The notes beneath the pieces were generated by a model. The model did not search any database and had not been told where the DNA came from. It worked only from the letters and a program-made list of their open reading frames with translations. Below, piece after piece: positions 50,124-61,214 of a stretch of DNA of 64,000 bases. Positions within the stretch are counted from its first letter, which is position 1, and every line of letters begins with the position of its first letter. This stretch comes from Isotricha intestinalis (taxonomy: Eukaryota > Ciliophora > Litostomatea > Vestibuliferida > Isotrichidae), in NCBI GenBank assembly GCA_023807065.1, contig JAJJLU010003473.1:23990-87989 (forward strand), written 5' to 3'. The position numbers were made by a program, and so were the translations under genes.

Positions 50124-51332
50124 TTATATATCATTAGTTTCTTCAATATTATTTTCTTCTTGAATTTTATTCTTTTCTTCTCTTTCCTTTTTTGCTCTCT
50201 TTGTATTTTTATCAAATCCTAAACAATGAAGTTCAACAATTTCATTAAAAATAACACTTCCAATAATTAAAATAACAAATCCTAATAATTGTAGCCATGA
50301 GAAAGATTCTTTAATAGAAAGAGGCATAGTTAAAAAAAAAACCCAAACAATAATCGTTCTCAAAGTATCAACAACAGTTCTAGCAGTAGAAGAAACATGT
50401 TTAGTAACTAATAACCCAGAAAAATTAAAAATAGCAATGGAAGAAATATATAATAATAAAATACAATCTAATTTATAATCATTTAATATTTGAATAATAG
50501 CAAAAGGAGCATCTTCAAATCTTAATTCCCCATCTAAATTTTCAATGCAAATTCCATCTTTTAAATTTTTTGCCCAATTTTCACATCTTAAATTATAAAA
50601 GAGAATTAATAATAAATAATATGTTAAAACACCCCAACAGCCTTCGCTTCCAACAACTTTTAAAGGATGACAATTAAATTTCTTTAATAACTTTTCTTCA
50701 GTAATAAACATTGATGCTGCAAAAATTTGCCCAGTTAAAACTAATATTATACCTGTTGAAGGATGATCTTCTGTGTCTTTATTATTATCAAATAATACTG
50801 CATTTAAACCTACTATAATTAAACCACATATTACAATGAAAATACCTAGAAAGTGATGTCTATGATATTTTGTTTTTAAAAATATTATTGAACCTAAACA
50901 TGTAAATATTATTATTGCTCCTCTAAACATTTGATATATTGATGGTGCTAAATATGTTAAACTTATTGAAGTTGATGTACTTGCTAAAACATCAAAAAAG
51001 GCAGGAAAGAAAAAATAGTAAAATTTAGGTTGAGGATTATTTTTTTTTTTTGTTTTTTCTTCATCTTTTATAATTTGGTTTTCTTCTAATTTTCTATTTT
51101 TTTTTGACTTTTCTCTACGATATATTATTAAGTAATATAATATTAAACATACTACTTCTCCATGAAACATACAAAATGTTATGAATTTTTGATGGTGAGA
51201 ATAAGATATTCCTAATGGAGTAGTATTTTGTTGAAGTTTGTTTGCAATTGTATTTAAGGAACCTGAAAGTAGCATTAATAACATAAATATATAGACTTTC
51301 CAACGAGGTATTTCTTCTTTTTCTTCTTCCAT
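50124..51332 (-). CDS. SLC35F6-like drug/metabolite transporter family membrane protein, 402 aa
   Basis: Ten predicted transmembrane segments in the EamA/DMT pattern. The N-terminal block (MLLSGSLNTIANKLQQNT, then HHQKFITFCMFHGEVVCLIL) matches the SLC35F6 family start, in which the first helix carries a xxGSxNTxxxK pattern. It also has STSISLTYLAPSIYQMFRGA (the conserved YQMxRG element), VITE-like TEEKLLKKFNCHPLKVVGSE, and FSGLLVTKHVSSTARTVVDT with RTIIVWVFF. Animal SLC35F6 sits in lysosomes or mitochondria with an uncertain substrate. The loop after TM2 is longer and Lys-rich. A single-exon gene. Confidence 0.85.
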   Translation of the reverse strand: MEEEKEEIPRWKVYIFMLLMLLSGSLNTIANKLQQNTTPLGISYSHHQKFITFCMFHGEVVCLILYYLIIYRREKSKKNRKLEENQIIKDEEKTKKKNNPQPKFYYFFFPAFFDVLASTSTSISLTYLAPSIYQMFRGAIIIFTCLGSIIFLKTKYHRHHFLGIFIVICGLIIVGLNAVLFDNNKDTEDHPSTGIILVLTGQIFAASMFITEEKLLKKFNCHPLKVVGSEGCWGVLTYYLLLILFYNLRCENWAKNLKDGICIENLDGELRFEDAPFAIIQILNDYKLDCILLLYISSIAIFNFSGLLVTKHVSSTARTVVDTLRTIIVWVFFLTMPLSIKESFSWLQLLGFVILIIGSVIFNEIVELHCLGFDKNTKRAKKEREEKNKIQEENNIEETNDI

Positions 51333-51957
51333 TTTAAATATGTTTTTTTAATCTTTTTAGATTTTAAATTTTTTAATTTATTATTAAAATGTGTTTTTTT
51401 TAATTGGGTTATGATGTAATAAAATGGTTTTTTATTTTTTTGATTTTTTATGTGATTCTATTGAATATTTAGGAATATTTTATAAATATCAGCATACATT
51501 ATTTTAAAATATTACCTTTAATATTCTTTTCTTCATCATTTATTTTTCAGTAGAACTATTAGATTAAAATAAAGGTCTTAACTGGATTTTTCATTTGATC
51601 TTATATTTATAAATTATAACCAAAAATTTTATCAAGATATGAAAAAAGCAAAAGAATGAATTTAATCATTATATTTCTTTTCTTTTAAAATGAAATTTTC
51701 ATTTAATTAATTGAAAAAATTAATTTTTCCATTTATTTGAGTTTTATAAAAAATAGATTAAAATATTATTTCACAAGAAATTTACTTTTTTTTGCAATAT
51801 ATCTAAACTTTTTTATAAAAATTTTTTGATTGAAAATATGTTTTTTTATTTTTATTTATTTTATATGTGTAATTTTTAGTAAATATTGTAAATTATTATA
51901 TTTTTATGAAAATATATAATATTTTTAGCAAAAACAAAAATTAAAAAGGTATTCGTC
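51333..51957. other. intergenic 0.6 kb, no feature seen
   Basis: T-rich spacer between two minus-strand genes; no relic, RNA gene or repeat is recognised. Confidence 0.55.
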
Positions 51958-53019
51958 TTATTTTTGAAATTTTTTAAATGAATAAATATCATTATTATCA
52001 TCAAATAAATTTATAAAATATATATATTTTTTATCAAAAGCAACAATTTCTTTTTCATCTTTGAGAAATAAATTTCTGGTTCTAATTCCTAACAAAAATT
52101 TTTTAATACTATCAATTTTAATTTCATTATTATCTTTAACTTTCCATTTTTCAATAACCCAATTACAAGTTCCAATTTCAACACAAGATAAAATAAAATA
52201 ATTATTATTTATTACAAGATGTTTTTCAATTAAATAAGTTAATTTAAATGTTTGTATAATTTTGTTTTTTGTAATATCTAGAAAGTATAAATGATAAAAA
52301 GACTTTTGATTTACACTAAATACTAAAATATTATCATTCATCAAAAAAAAAGTATTTGATAAAGCTCCTGTTGATGGAGGTAATTTAATAGTTGATTTTT
52401 TTTCTAAAATATTTATATCAAAAAAAAAAATTTGTCTCTTTGTTCCTATTATTATTAACTTTCTTTTTTTAGATTCTATTAAAAATCTGTTTTCATTTTC
52501 TTGATAATAATCACAAAAAATAGAACTTTCCAATTGAAAATTTGTAAATTTTTTTTTAAATTTAATTTCTGAATAAACATGGAAAAATTCATCTGAGAAA
52601 ATCATTAATTTATTATTATTAGTTATTAATAAGGAATCAATTGGATTTTTGAATTTAATGATTTGAAGAATTTGATATGAATTAAAAGGAAATATTTTAA
52701 TGATATTTAAATTAATATAATAAGAAAATATTCTCCCATCTTCAATTTGCATTAATTTAGAATTATCTTGTACTTCACTTATAAATATATCAACATCATT
52801 TTCATTTCTAAAATTTTTTTTCAATATTTTTATTCCACCAAACATACTTCCTAAAGCCAATCGTCCATCTTTTAAAAATAATATATTTGAAAAAATAGAA
52901 TTAAATTTAATAATTTTATTTATTTCAATTGTTGAAAAATCAAGTTTTTCAAATAATTCAAAAAATGTTAATGATTTATTATTATTTCTTTCTTCTTTTT
53001 TAAAGGGTGTTATTCCCAT
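51958..53019 (-). CDS. beta-propeller-like repeat protein, 353 aa
   Basis: ATG 53019 (MGITPFKKEERNNN). Successive units of about 40-45 residues alternate hydrophobic strands with short turns: LFLKDGRLALGSMFGGIKIL, LMQIEDGRIFSYYINLNIIK, LLITNNNKLMIFSDEFFHVY, then IIIGTKRQIFFFDINILEKK, LMNDNILVFSVNQKSFYHLY and IVAFDKKYIYFINLF. The L-x-D-G-R-[LI] turn is typical of WD40-like or kelch-like propellers, though clear WD dipeptides are missing. The N-terminal 30 residues may be a linker. Such proteins are scaffolds; partner unknown. Confidence 0.65.
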   Translation of the reverse strand: MGITPFKKEERNNNKSLTFFELFEKLDFSTIEINKIIKFNSIFSNILFLKDGRLALGSMFGGIKILKKNFRNENDVDIFISEVQDNSKLMQIEDGRIFSYYINLNIIKIFPFNSYQILQIIKFKNPIDSLLITNNNKLMIFSDEFFHVYSEIKFKKKFTNFQLESSIFCDYYQENENRFLIESKKRKLIIIGTKRQIFFFDINILEKKSTIKLPPSTGALSNTFFLMNDNILVFSVNQKSFYHLYFLDITKNKIIQTFKLTYLIEKHLVINNNYFILSCVEIGTCNWVIEKWKVKDNNEIKIDSIKKFLLGIRTRNLFLKDEKEIVAFDKKYIYFINLFDDNNDIYSFKKFQK

Positions 53020-55194
53020 AAATTAGTATATAATTGAGAATTAATTAAAAAATTAATTTTATTTTAAAAAAAATAAATTATTTTCAAAAATATAATTTTT
53101 TGAAATATTGAGGATAATAAGATTACAAAACATTCAGTTAATATACAAATTTTTTTCATTTCCAATATTTGAGATTTTAAAAAATTTTTATATTTCAAAG
53201 ATAATGAAATAAATTAATTAAATTTATTAAATGACAATAACAATGAACACCTATAACACTTATAATTATGAATCAAACAATATAATGTGACCAAATGAAA
53301 ACAAACTTTCATAATCCCCTAAACACTAATTTACCTTGAAAAAATGATATTGTTGAAGATTTAGAATTTATTGTTTTGAAATAATATATTATTAAATTAT
53401 TTTATGAAATGATGTTAAATTCAGTTTTGTGTTCATTCATTAACTTTTTTTCATGATGATTCTGATTTGATTTTGTTTGTTTTTATTTCTCTTTATTTTT
53501 CTTATGATTTGCTAATTTTTTAGACAATAATTATTTGTAGTCTTGATAAAATATAATGGTTTATAATTATTAAATTTAGAGAATATTTCAATTAATTCAC
53601 AGAAAATTTTTATATCTTCTTTTATTTTGCTCAGAAATTTATTAATTATGTTCCTTCCATTGTATTACCATTTAAACATGAACTTTAATTTTATATATTA
53701 CTTTACTTATTCAATCAATTATCATAATTTTTTTATATTTGAAATTTAATCGTTTTTTTTTTAATGCTTAATTATTTAAAAATTATATTTAATAATATAA
53801 GTTTAATATAATTTTGCCAATTTTTGAAAATTTTTTTATTTTCATTATTTGTTTTTTTTCATTATAATAGTCTTCAGAATATTTTTGTTTGTTTACTGAA
53901 TATCTTGAATTTAAATTATATAATCTTTCTTGTTTATATAAAATTTCAAATTCTTTTAGAAATTGAAATATATAATTCATTTATTTTTTATTTAAATAAA
54001 AAAATGGTGAAATTCATTTGAATATAATAGAAATTCATTCAAAAAAATAAAAACAATCAAAAAGATTTTACAACACTTAAATCATAAATCTTAATTAATA
54101 TTGTAATCAATTGATTATAATTTTCAAATGATTAATTTCTTTTTAATATAATATATATACAGAAAAAATATAGTTTTACAAAATTAATTTTAATTAAAAA
54201 TGTAAAAAACTCAAATAAATTGTTTATCAAAAATATATTATTCGAATTCAAACAAACATTTAAAATTCATAATATGATTTCTAATATTTACTACTTCTTC
54301 TAACATCTAAAACTATTCTTTTATTCTTATTTATTTTAATTTTTTATACTTCTTTTTTGATTTTAAAATAGTTCATTGATTTTTTCTTTAACAATAACTT
54401 ACCTTATTTTTTTAAAAATATTTCCAAAATTATAAAAAATTATTTTCTTTTAATTTATTGGATTTAAAGTCCTGAATTATCTCAAATTAAATTTCAATGA
54501 GTAAAATAAGAATAAAAATAAAAAATATAATAACTCTATTTATGAAAATGATAATTTACAAAATATATCATATTAAAAATCATTTAGGAGAAATAATATA
54601 AATTCAATTTGTGATAATATGCTTGAACATTAAATAATAGAAAATTCAAAAATGAAAAACTAATAAAATATAAATTGTTTTAAAAAAGTAAAAAAAGAAA
54701 ATAATCGGTTAAAAGGAAAGAAAAAAAGAAAAGAACACACAAACTTTATTTCCTTCATTTTCTTCTGAATATTCTTTGATAACTAATTTAATTAATTTTT
54801 ATTTTTTTACCTTTTATTCAACTATTTTTATTGTAATTAAAATATAATGATTTCAATTCTTATAAATAAAATTTTATTATTAATAGATAAGTTAAAATTA
54901 TTGAATTTACTCGTTAAGAATATAATTAGAAATATTTAAATACATTTTTTAATTGAATTGGAAAGGAAAAATCATTATTATACAAAATATTATATAGTAT
55001 TTAAATAAAAAAATCAAAAATTAAATAAAAAAATCATTTAATTTTTTTTCAAAAATTATCCAAAAATCTATTCTATCTATTTTATAAAATGAATAGTTGA
55101 AGGAGACAAAATTGATTAATTTTGTTTATATTTTTTTAAAACAAAAGTTTTTATTATTATCAGAGAATTAGAATTACGATAATTTAATAAATGT
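53020..55194. other. intergenic 2.2 kb, mostly featureless
   Basis: One 40-codon plus-strand stretch near 53345-53455 (NDIVEDLEFIVLK, TAA, YIIKLFYEMMLNSVLCSFIN) suggests a coding relic. A 63-codon minus ORF at 53980-53789 (MNYIFQFLKEFEILYKQERL) is also possible but unsupported by any motif or homologue. No RNA gene or repeat is recognised. Confidence 0.35.
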
Positions 55195-55430
55195 CTATTC
55201 CTCTACAAGTAATTGCTCATTCTCTAATTAAATTCATGAATAAATATTGATATAATGTGTATTTTCTTTTTCACTAATTTTATTTAAATTTCCTTCTTCA
55301 TATTTATATTTGATAAGAGAATTATTTGCTTCTTCATCTTTTTTTGAATATAAAAATATGTATGTGGGTATTGGTGAGTTAAAATAATTATTTGAGATAG
55401 AATATTTAAAATAAGATGATGATTAGAATA
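55195..55430 (-). pseudogene. short coding relic, family unknown
   Basis: The minus strand reads SSSYFKYSISNNYFNSPIPT, YIFLYSKKDEEANNSLIKYK and EKENTHYINIYS over about 65 codons with one frame and coding-like composition. TGA and TAA codons follow, then ENEQLLVEE. There is no start codon or recognisable domain. The rest of the gap to 55798 shows nothing. Confidence 0.4.
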
Positions 55431-55798
55431 TTAAATTAAATAAAATACATTTTAATTATATACTCCAATATATAACAAATCATATTTGAATAAACAAATA
55501 TTTTCCTATAAGGAGAACATTCAATAATTATTTAAATTAAAAAATTTTATGTATTAATATATAGAATTATATTCAAAAAAATTTGAATTATGGTTTATAA
55601 AAGTTTAATTTATTTTATATTCATTATTTAATTTGAATTTAAACATTCATTAATAATCAAGACAAAAAATTCATTTAATATTCAGGATATTATAATTAAT
55701 ATTTTTTTAATACTAAAAAATAATTTTATAAATTTTTTTTACAAAATCAAAATAAGGAAATTAATTAATTAATTAAATTAAATATAAATAAATATATA

Positions 55799-57562
55799 TT
55801 AAAATGAATTATTTTGTAATAATTCTAAATCTTGACATAATTTTGAATAAATATTTACTTTTTTTAAAGTTTCATATATTCTATTTAAATTATCTTCGTT
55901 TAAATTAAATTCATGTTTAATTTCTTCCATTAAAGAATCAATAGTATCTTTTAATAAATTATATGTAAATTGAATTTCAGAAACTTTACCTTCTTCATAA
56001 ATTAAAAACTTTAAATGAACATTATAGTTTTCATCAACTATTTTAAATTCTTCATCATTATTTTCACTAAATAATATTTTATCACTATCATCATCTTTAG
56101 GAACTAAATTTTCATATTCTTTCAATTCTGAAGAACTATCATTATTAATATTTTTATTATTATTATTAATATTATTATAATTATTATTATTTGAAAGTTC
56201 AATATTATTTGAATTATTATTATTGTTTGTTATACCATTATAATTTTTTTTAGATGCTATTTCATATTTTAAATAATTGTTATTATTTTCATCATAAATA
56301 ACTCTTTGTTCATAATCATAATTATTATTATCATTTATCATTTTTCCTTCTTCGTTGTAAGGATCTTCTTTAAAATCTTTATAAACAAAAAAATGTTTAA
56401 AATTCAAATTTTCATCATTATTACTTTTCCTATTTTTCTTTTTATTCATAATAGTTTTGACTTTAATAATTTTAAAATCCTCTTTAGTTATTTTCAAAAA
56501 AGGGTCTTGTAATAAATTTTCAATATTATATCTTTTATTGGGATCATAAGCTAATAATTTTAAAAGAAATTTTTTAACTTCTTCATTCATAATTCTATAA
56601 TAAGCTTTAGGTAATTCTCCTTTTAAAATTTTATTTTTAACTTCTTTTTCATTATGACATTCACTATAAGGAATTTCTAAAGTAATAATTTCAATAATCA
56701 TCATTCCTAAAGAATAAATATCACTTTTTTCATTTAAATTTTTATTTTGAGAAATTAATTCAGGACTCATATAATTTGGAGTAAACATTTCATAAGGTTT
56801 TTCATTAAAACATTCATAAAATACATTACTTGCAACAAATAAATCTTTTATAGCTAAAATACCTAAAGTAACATTAAATAATATTCTTCCACAATTTAAA
56901 TCATAGAAAATTAATTTTGATTTATGTAAAAAATCTAAAGACTTTAATAAAGTAATAATCCAACCTTTAATAACTTTTAATTTTTGCTTATCAATTTTAT
57001 TTAAATATTGTCTTAAAGTTCCCATACCAAATAAATCAGTAATAAAAACAATAACTTTTTGATCTTCCCTTAACCAAACATCTGTTATTGTATTTAAAGA
57101 AGTTTCTTTTGAAATCAATTTTAATCTTTTAATTTCTTTATATAACTTTTCAGTTTTTAAATCATCTATTGAAGAAACATCAATTTCATGCCAAGTTATT
57201 TCACTTCCTCTATCATTATCAATTCCAGAATAAGCTATATGATATTTTTCTTTATATGATATATTAGAACTTCGAGAATATTTACTTCCATTTGGGGAAT
57301 TTTCTATATATTGTAAAGATTCTTTTTTATTTTTTTTTGGTATTTGATATGCTTCTTCACTTAATCTACTGTAATCTCTGCTTAATTCTAAAGAAGAATT
57401 TCCACTATATAAAGTTTGAGTGTCGTTATATATATTTACTTCTGAATTTTTTGATAGTTCTTCATTTATATTTATATTCTGGGTATTTTCAAATTTTTGA
57501 TTCAAAGGATTTTTTTTTTTCTCTGATATTATTTTATTTATGTTTAAGTTTGTTGAAGACAT
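55799..57562 (-). CDS. WNK-like pseudokinase, 587 aa
   Basis: The N-terminus is disordered. Residues about 105-370 align with the WNK kinase domain: YHIAYSGIDNDRGSEITWHE matches the WNK strand with FKTVYRG and the AW-x-E end, FITDLFGMGTLRQYLN matches the WNK hinge TELMTSGTLK, and the C-lobe has NYMSPELI and SDIYSLGMMIIEIIT. Key residues are lost. The WNK-specific catalytic Lys position is His, HRDLKxxN reads FYDLNCGR (Asp kept, Lys to Asn, Asn to Arg), and DLG/DFG reads DLF. It should not phosphorylate. Residues about 520-575 (EIQFTYNLLKDTIDSLMEEI) resemble the PF2/CCT-like domain of WNK and OSR1, which binds RFxV peptides. This suggests a scaffold in a WNK-type osmotic or ion pathway. The linker is Asn-rich. 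Confidence 0.8.
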   Translation of the reverse strand: MSSTNLNINKIISEKKKNPLNQKFENTQNININEELSKNSEVNIYNDTQTLYSGNSSLELSRDYSRLSEEAYQIPKKNKKESLQYIENSPNGSKYSRSSNISYKEKYHIAYSGIDNDRGSEITWHEIDVSSIDDLKTEKLYKEIKRLKLISKETSLNTITDVWLREDQKVIVFITDLFGMGTLRQYLNKIDKQKLKVIKGWIITLLKSLDFLHKSKLIFYDLNCGRILFNVTLGILAIKDLFVASNVFYECFNEKPYEMFTPNYMSPELISQNKNLNEKSDIYSLGMMIIEIITLEIPYSECHNEKEVKNKILKGELPKAYYRIMNEEVKKFLLKLLAYDPNKRYNIENLLQDPFLKITKEDFKIIKVKTIMNKKKNRKSNNDENLNFKHFFVYKDFKEDPYNEEGKMINDNNNYDYEQRVIYDENNNNYLKYEIASKKNYNGITNNNNNSNNIELSNNNNYNNINNNNKNINNDSSSELKEYENLVPKDDDSDKILFSENNDEEFKIVDENYNVHLKFLIYEEGKVSEIQFTYNLLKDTIDSLMEEIKHEFNLNEDNLNRIYETLKKVNIYSKLCQDLELLQNNSF

Positions 57563-58836
57563 TTATTTTGCTTTTTTTTTAATTGAAACATTATTTTTTC
57601 CAATTTTTTTTTTTAATTTTATTATTTATTTTTGATTTCTAAAATTTGATTTGGTTAAATTGTTTTAAATTTAACAAAAATAATAATTAATATTTTAATG
57701 ATATACTTAATTAAATATAGAAATATTACTTTTAAAAAAATGGATGAGATCACTATTTCGGAATAATGTCTTTATTGTGATTCTAGTAATTAATATGATA
57801 AAGAAAGGAATACTTTATAAAATTTTTTCATTTTACTTCTTTTTATATAAGAAATATGAAAATTATTTTTGAAAATCAAAAGTAATAATAAAAAAAAGAA
57901 TAAAATTCTTTTAAATGAAGGAAAAGAAAACTAAAATAATTAGGATTGAGTGATTTAGAAAAATGAAAATTTGTAAGAAATATTAAAGTTTATTTAAGAT
58001 AAATTATTTTTATTAAATTTATTTCCCTTAAATTTCTTCAAAATTTATTTCAATTCAAAAAAAAACAATTAGATTAAAAAACATTATAAACTTAAAAACA
58101 GATAATTGTTCAAAAGAGTTTTTTTTATTTCTTTTCATTAAAAGATTGAAAAAATATCAAATGAATTTTAATTAAAAATTTCATTGTTTAGTTCTTATCA
58201 TTGCGAAAAGAAAAATTAAGAAAGAATTAAACATATTAATATAAATCAAATAAAATCGAATTAAATATATTTATAATTAAAATAATTTAATGAATTGATT
58301 CTTATGGTCATAATTATTATAAAATTTAAAATAAATGCATAAATAAAAAGAAAATAGATAATTCATTATTAATCTTATTAATAAAATTAATTAATTTCAA
58401 TGGCAGAAATTGTTGTGATACAAATTATGATTATAAAGATTTATTTTTTTAAAAATACTATATCTGATAATAGTTGATAAAATAAAAAATTAAATGCAGG
58501 AGATAAATCTTGTGGTTCTAATTTAAAGGGTTTCAAATTTATTTTGTTCTATTGATTTCAAAAAGCAATTATTAATTATTTTGATAAATAGTCTTTAAAT
58601 TAATTAAATTGTTTATTTTTTTCTTTGGTACAATTAAAAAAATTAAAAGAATCTATTAAATTTAAAAGTAAATAAAGAATAAAAAAAAGAAAAAAGGTAA
58701 AATAAAGGATAATCAAAGAAATTTTTTATAAAAAATCAGAAAAATAAAAAATAATTAAACTATTAATTTCAATATTAAAAATACTTTTTTTTAATAATGT
58801 CATTAATAGATTTATTAAATAAAATTTAATTATAAA
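57563..58836. other. intergenic 1.3 kb, weak relic near 57740
   Basis: The plus strand near 57739 reads MDEITISE, TAA, CLYCDSSN, TAA, YDKERNTL in one frame, a possible short relic. No other feature is recognised. Confidence 0.3.
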
Positions 58837-59136
58837 ATGGAATCAGAGACATTTGAAAAAAATTTTCATGATGAAAATTTGGATGTTAAAAAGCATATCA
58901 TTGAAAAATTAGATTTTATTTCAAATATTTCAACAGATGAAATAAGCTTTAGTATAAATGCCGAAAATTTTTTTGAAGAAAAAAACAATGATTTTGAAAT
59001 ACCTGATTTTTTAAATGATAAACCAAAAATTTTTTTTAAGAATAGAACTATTTTTCCCTTAATTCCTGATTGGTATAAAAATTTGAATAAATTTGAATTG
59101 GATTTTTCAAAAAATAATGAAAGTTTATTTAACTAA
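58837..59136 (+). CDS. small orphan protein, 99 aa
   Basis: ATG 58837 to TAA. Acidic and aromatic composition (DISNISTDEISFSI-like, FEIPDFLNDKPKIFF, PLIPDWYKNLNKFELDF) is coding-like and unlike random AT-rich ORFs, which are Lys/Ile/Asn-rich. No signal peptide or known domain. The DWYKNLNKFELDF part could be a short binding motif. It is isolated by more than 700 bp on each side. It could be one exon of a longer gene, but no matching splice sites are evident. Confidence 0.55.
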   Translation: MESETFEKNFHDENLDVKKHIIEKLDFISNISTDEISFSINAENFFEEKNNDFEIPDFLNDKPKIFFKNRTIFPLIPDWYKNLNKFELDFSKNNESLFN

Positions 59137-59874
59137 AAATTTACCGAACATTCAAGTTTATATATATTTAATCTGAAAAATTTTAATTAAAATTTTGGAG
59201 AATGAATATTTTGTATAAATAATTATTAGTTTAAATATTTTTATATTTAATTTCTATTTAATTTTGGGTACCAATAAAAGTTTTTTTTTATTTATATATT
59301 TATTATCTTAAAATAAAATTATGATAATATTAATTGATGAAGATATGAGTTAATTACAAGTTAATTTTGTTTGTGAAATATGATTAATCATTACAATAAT
59401 TTAGAGAAAAAAATTTTTCTTAACCTAATCCTTATTTGGGGAAGACATCTTAATGAAGTTTTTTGTTGAAGTTTCTTATGAAAGGGATTGATTTATTATA
59501 GAATCAAAATATTGTTTAAATATGCTAATTTTACTTTATTTAAATTAATTTTTTTTAGATAATTTTTAAATGTTCAGCTTATTGAAAATAATAATGGAAG
59601 AAACATTAATATAATTCTACCAATGAAACTTTTAAATTAAAGTATATTATATACAATTATATGATTTTAAGTTTATAAATATTATCTTGGAATTATTTCA
59701 AAATTCAATTCTAAAAAATAAAATTCATAATATATTTATTTATTTATCAATGACTCAAAAACTTCTTAATTATATCTAATTTTAGGGAAATTTTGATATT
59801 TTCATCAACAATTTTTTTGTAATAACCTATTAAAATTTTTTTTTAAATATAACTAAAAAAACACAAAAAAAATA
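59137..59874. other. intergenic 0.7 kb, no feature seen
   Basis: AT-rich spacer between convergent genes; no RNA gene, repeat or convincing relic. Confidence 0.5.
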
Positions 59875-60138
59875 TTAATTATCATTTTTATTTTCATTTT
59901 CCATTAAACTAGTAGTATAATCGATAATACATTCTCCTCCTTTTTTAGTATTTAACTTAGCATGATAATATTTTCCTTCAGAACTAATAACAATAATATT
60001 ATTATCTTTATCAAAGCTACAAATACATTTTTGTTCTTCTAATCTAACCTGAGCAAAACTCCATTCTCCTTTAACCCCAAAAATACTTTTAAAAATAGAA
60101 CTTTTATTCTCAGGTAAATCATCTTGATTAACAATCAA

Positions 60139-60174
<36 letters not shown>

Positions 60175-61032
60175 GTCATGACTAACATTATTATCTCCAC
60201 TCATAATACTATCATCTCCTTTAATTTCATTAGTTTCTTTCATTTTCTTAATCGAACTTCCCATTGACCAAATATGAATAGTTCCTCTATCACTTGTGGC
60301 TGCTAAAAATTTACCATAATTATCAAAACAAATATAATTTATTTCAGCTTTTTCTTTTCCTCTTTTAAATTCTTGTAAAAATATACCATCTGATATTCTA
60401 TGGATTCTAATTATTGTTCCTTTATCACTTGCACTTGCTAATATTGTTCCTTCATTATTAATAGACATATATGATATTATACTATCATGTGCATGAATTA
60501 CTATTTCTTTTCCTTTATCACAATTTTTTACTTTAATATATCCTTTGGTATTTTCTTTATCTATTGATATTGGAAATGAAACTATTGTTTGATTTACATC
60601 TTTATTTATTCCTATTAATCCTTTTGGATTTTCAAATGTGTCTATTATATCAATATTTTGATAATTTTGGAAATTAAATATAAAAATTCTTTTCTCACAT
60701 ACAACAAATATTTTGTCTCTTTTTAATTTAACATTAATTACACTTGTTGTAAATTTTAATTCTGCTATTATTTTTTTTTGATAATCATCCCATATAATTA
60801 CTTTATTTTTGTTATATTTTGGACATTTCCCTCCTCCAACTAAAGCTAATATGTTACTTTTATATAACATTTCCACTATTCCTATCCCACCATCCAAATT
60901 TCTTTCATATGTATCATTTAATGGATAAGATGAATATATTTTAAATCCTTTCTGAGTTCCTATTGCAAAACATGAAGAATCTTGATTAAAAGATACATAT
61001 AACATTTGATCTTCTTGATTTACATTGGTCAT
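59875..61032 (-). CDS. PROPPIN autophagy protein, WIPI3/WDR45B (Atg18) family
   Basis: 385 aa, seven-bladed propeller. MLYVSFNQDSSCFAIGTQKG is the conserved first blade; LALVGGGKCPKYNKNKVIIW is the WIPI3/4-type loop and strand. SIISYMSINNEGTILASASD and GTIIRIHRISDGIFLQEFKR follow; the phosphoinositide motif [FL]RRG reads FKRG here, one residue off. The later EINYICFDNYGKFLAATSDR and GTIHIW complete blade 6. Family members bind PI3P/PI(3,5)P2 on autophagic and endosomal membranes. An Asn-rich insertion with a run of 12 Asn lies in the loop after GTIHIWSMGS, which corresponds to the membrane-inserting 6CD loop. Confidence 0.9.
60127..60176 (-). repeat. (ATT)n tract coding poly-Asn in the PROPPIN 6CD loop
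   Basis: An ATT-repeat run encodes about 12 consecutive Asn. It lies in the long insertion between blades that, in PROPPINs, forms the membrane-contact loop. Confidence 0.75.
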
Positions 61033-61214
61033 TTTTTTAAATAATGTTTTATTTGTTTTATTTTTTTAATTAAATTATTTTACTTTTTTTTTATTAAAAT
61101 AAAGAGTTTTTTTGGATTTCTTAATTTCGAAATTTATATTATTTTTAAATAAATTATTAATATTATATTTTGAAATATTAAAATATTTATTACCATTATT
61201 TTTCTTAATAATAA

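Noticed and set aside
53789..54021. Two overlapping opposite ORFs of 63-65 codons
   Set aside because: At most one could be real. The minus one has somewhat protein-like residues but no motif or neighbour support, so neither is called.
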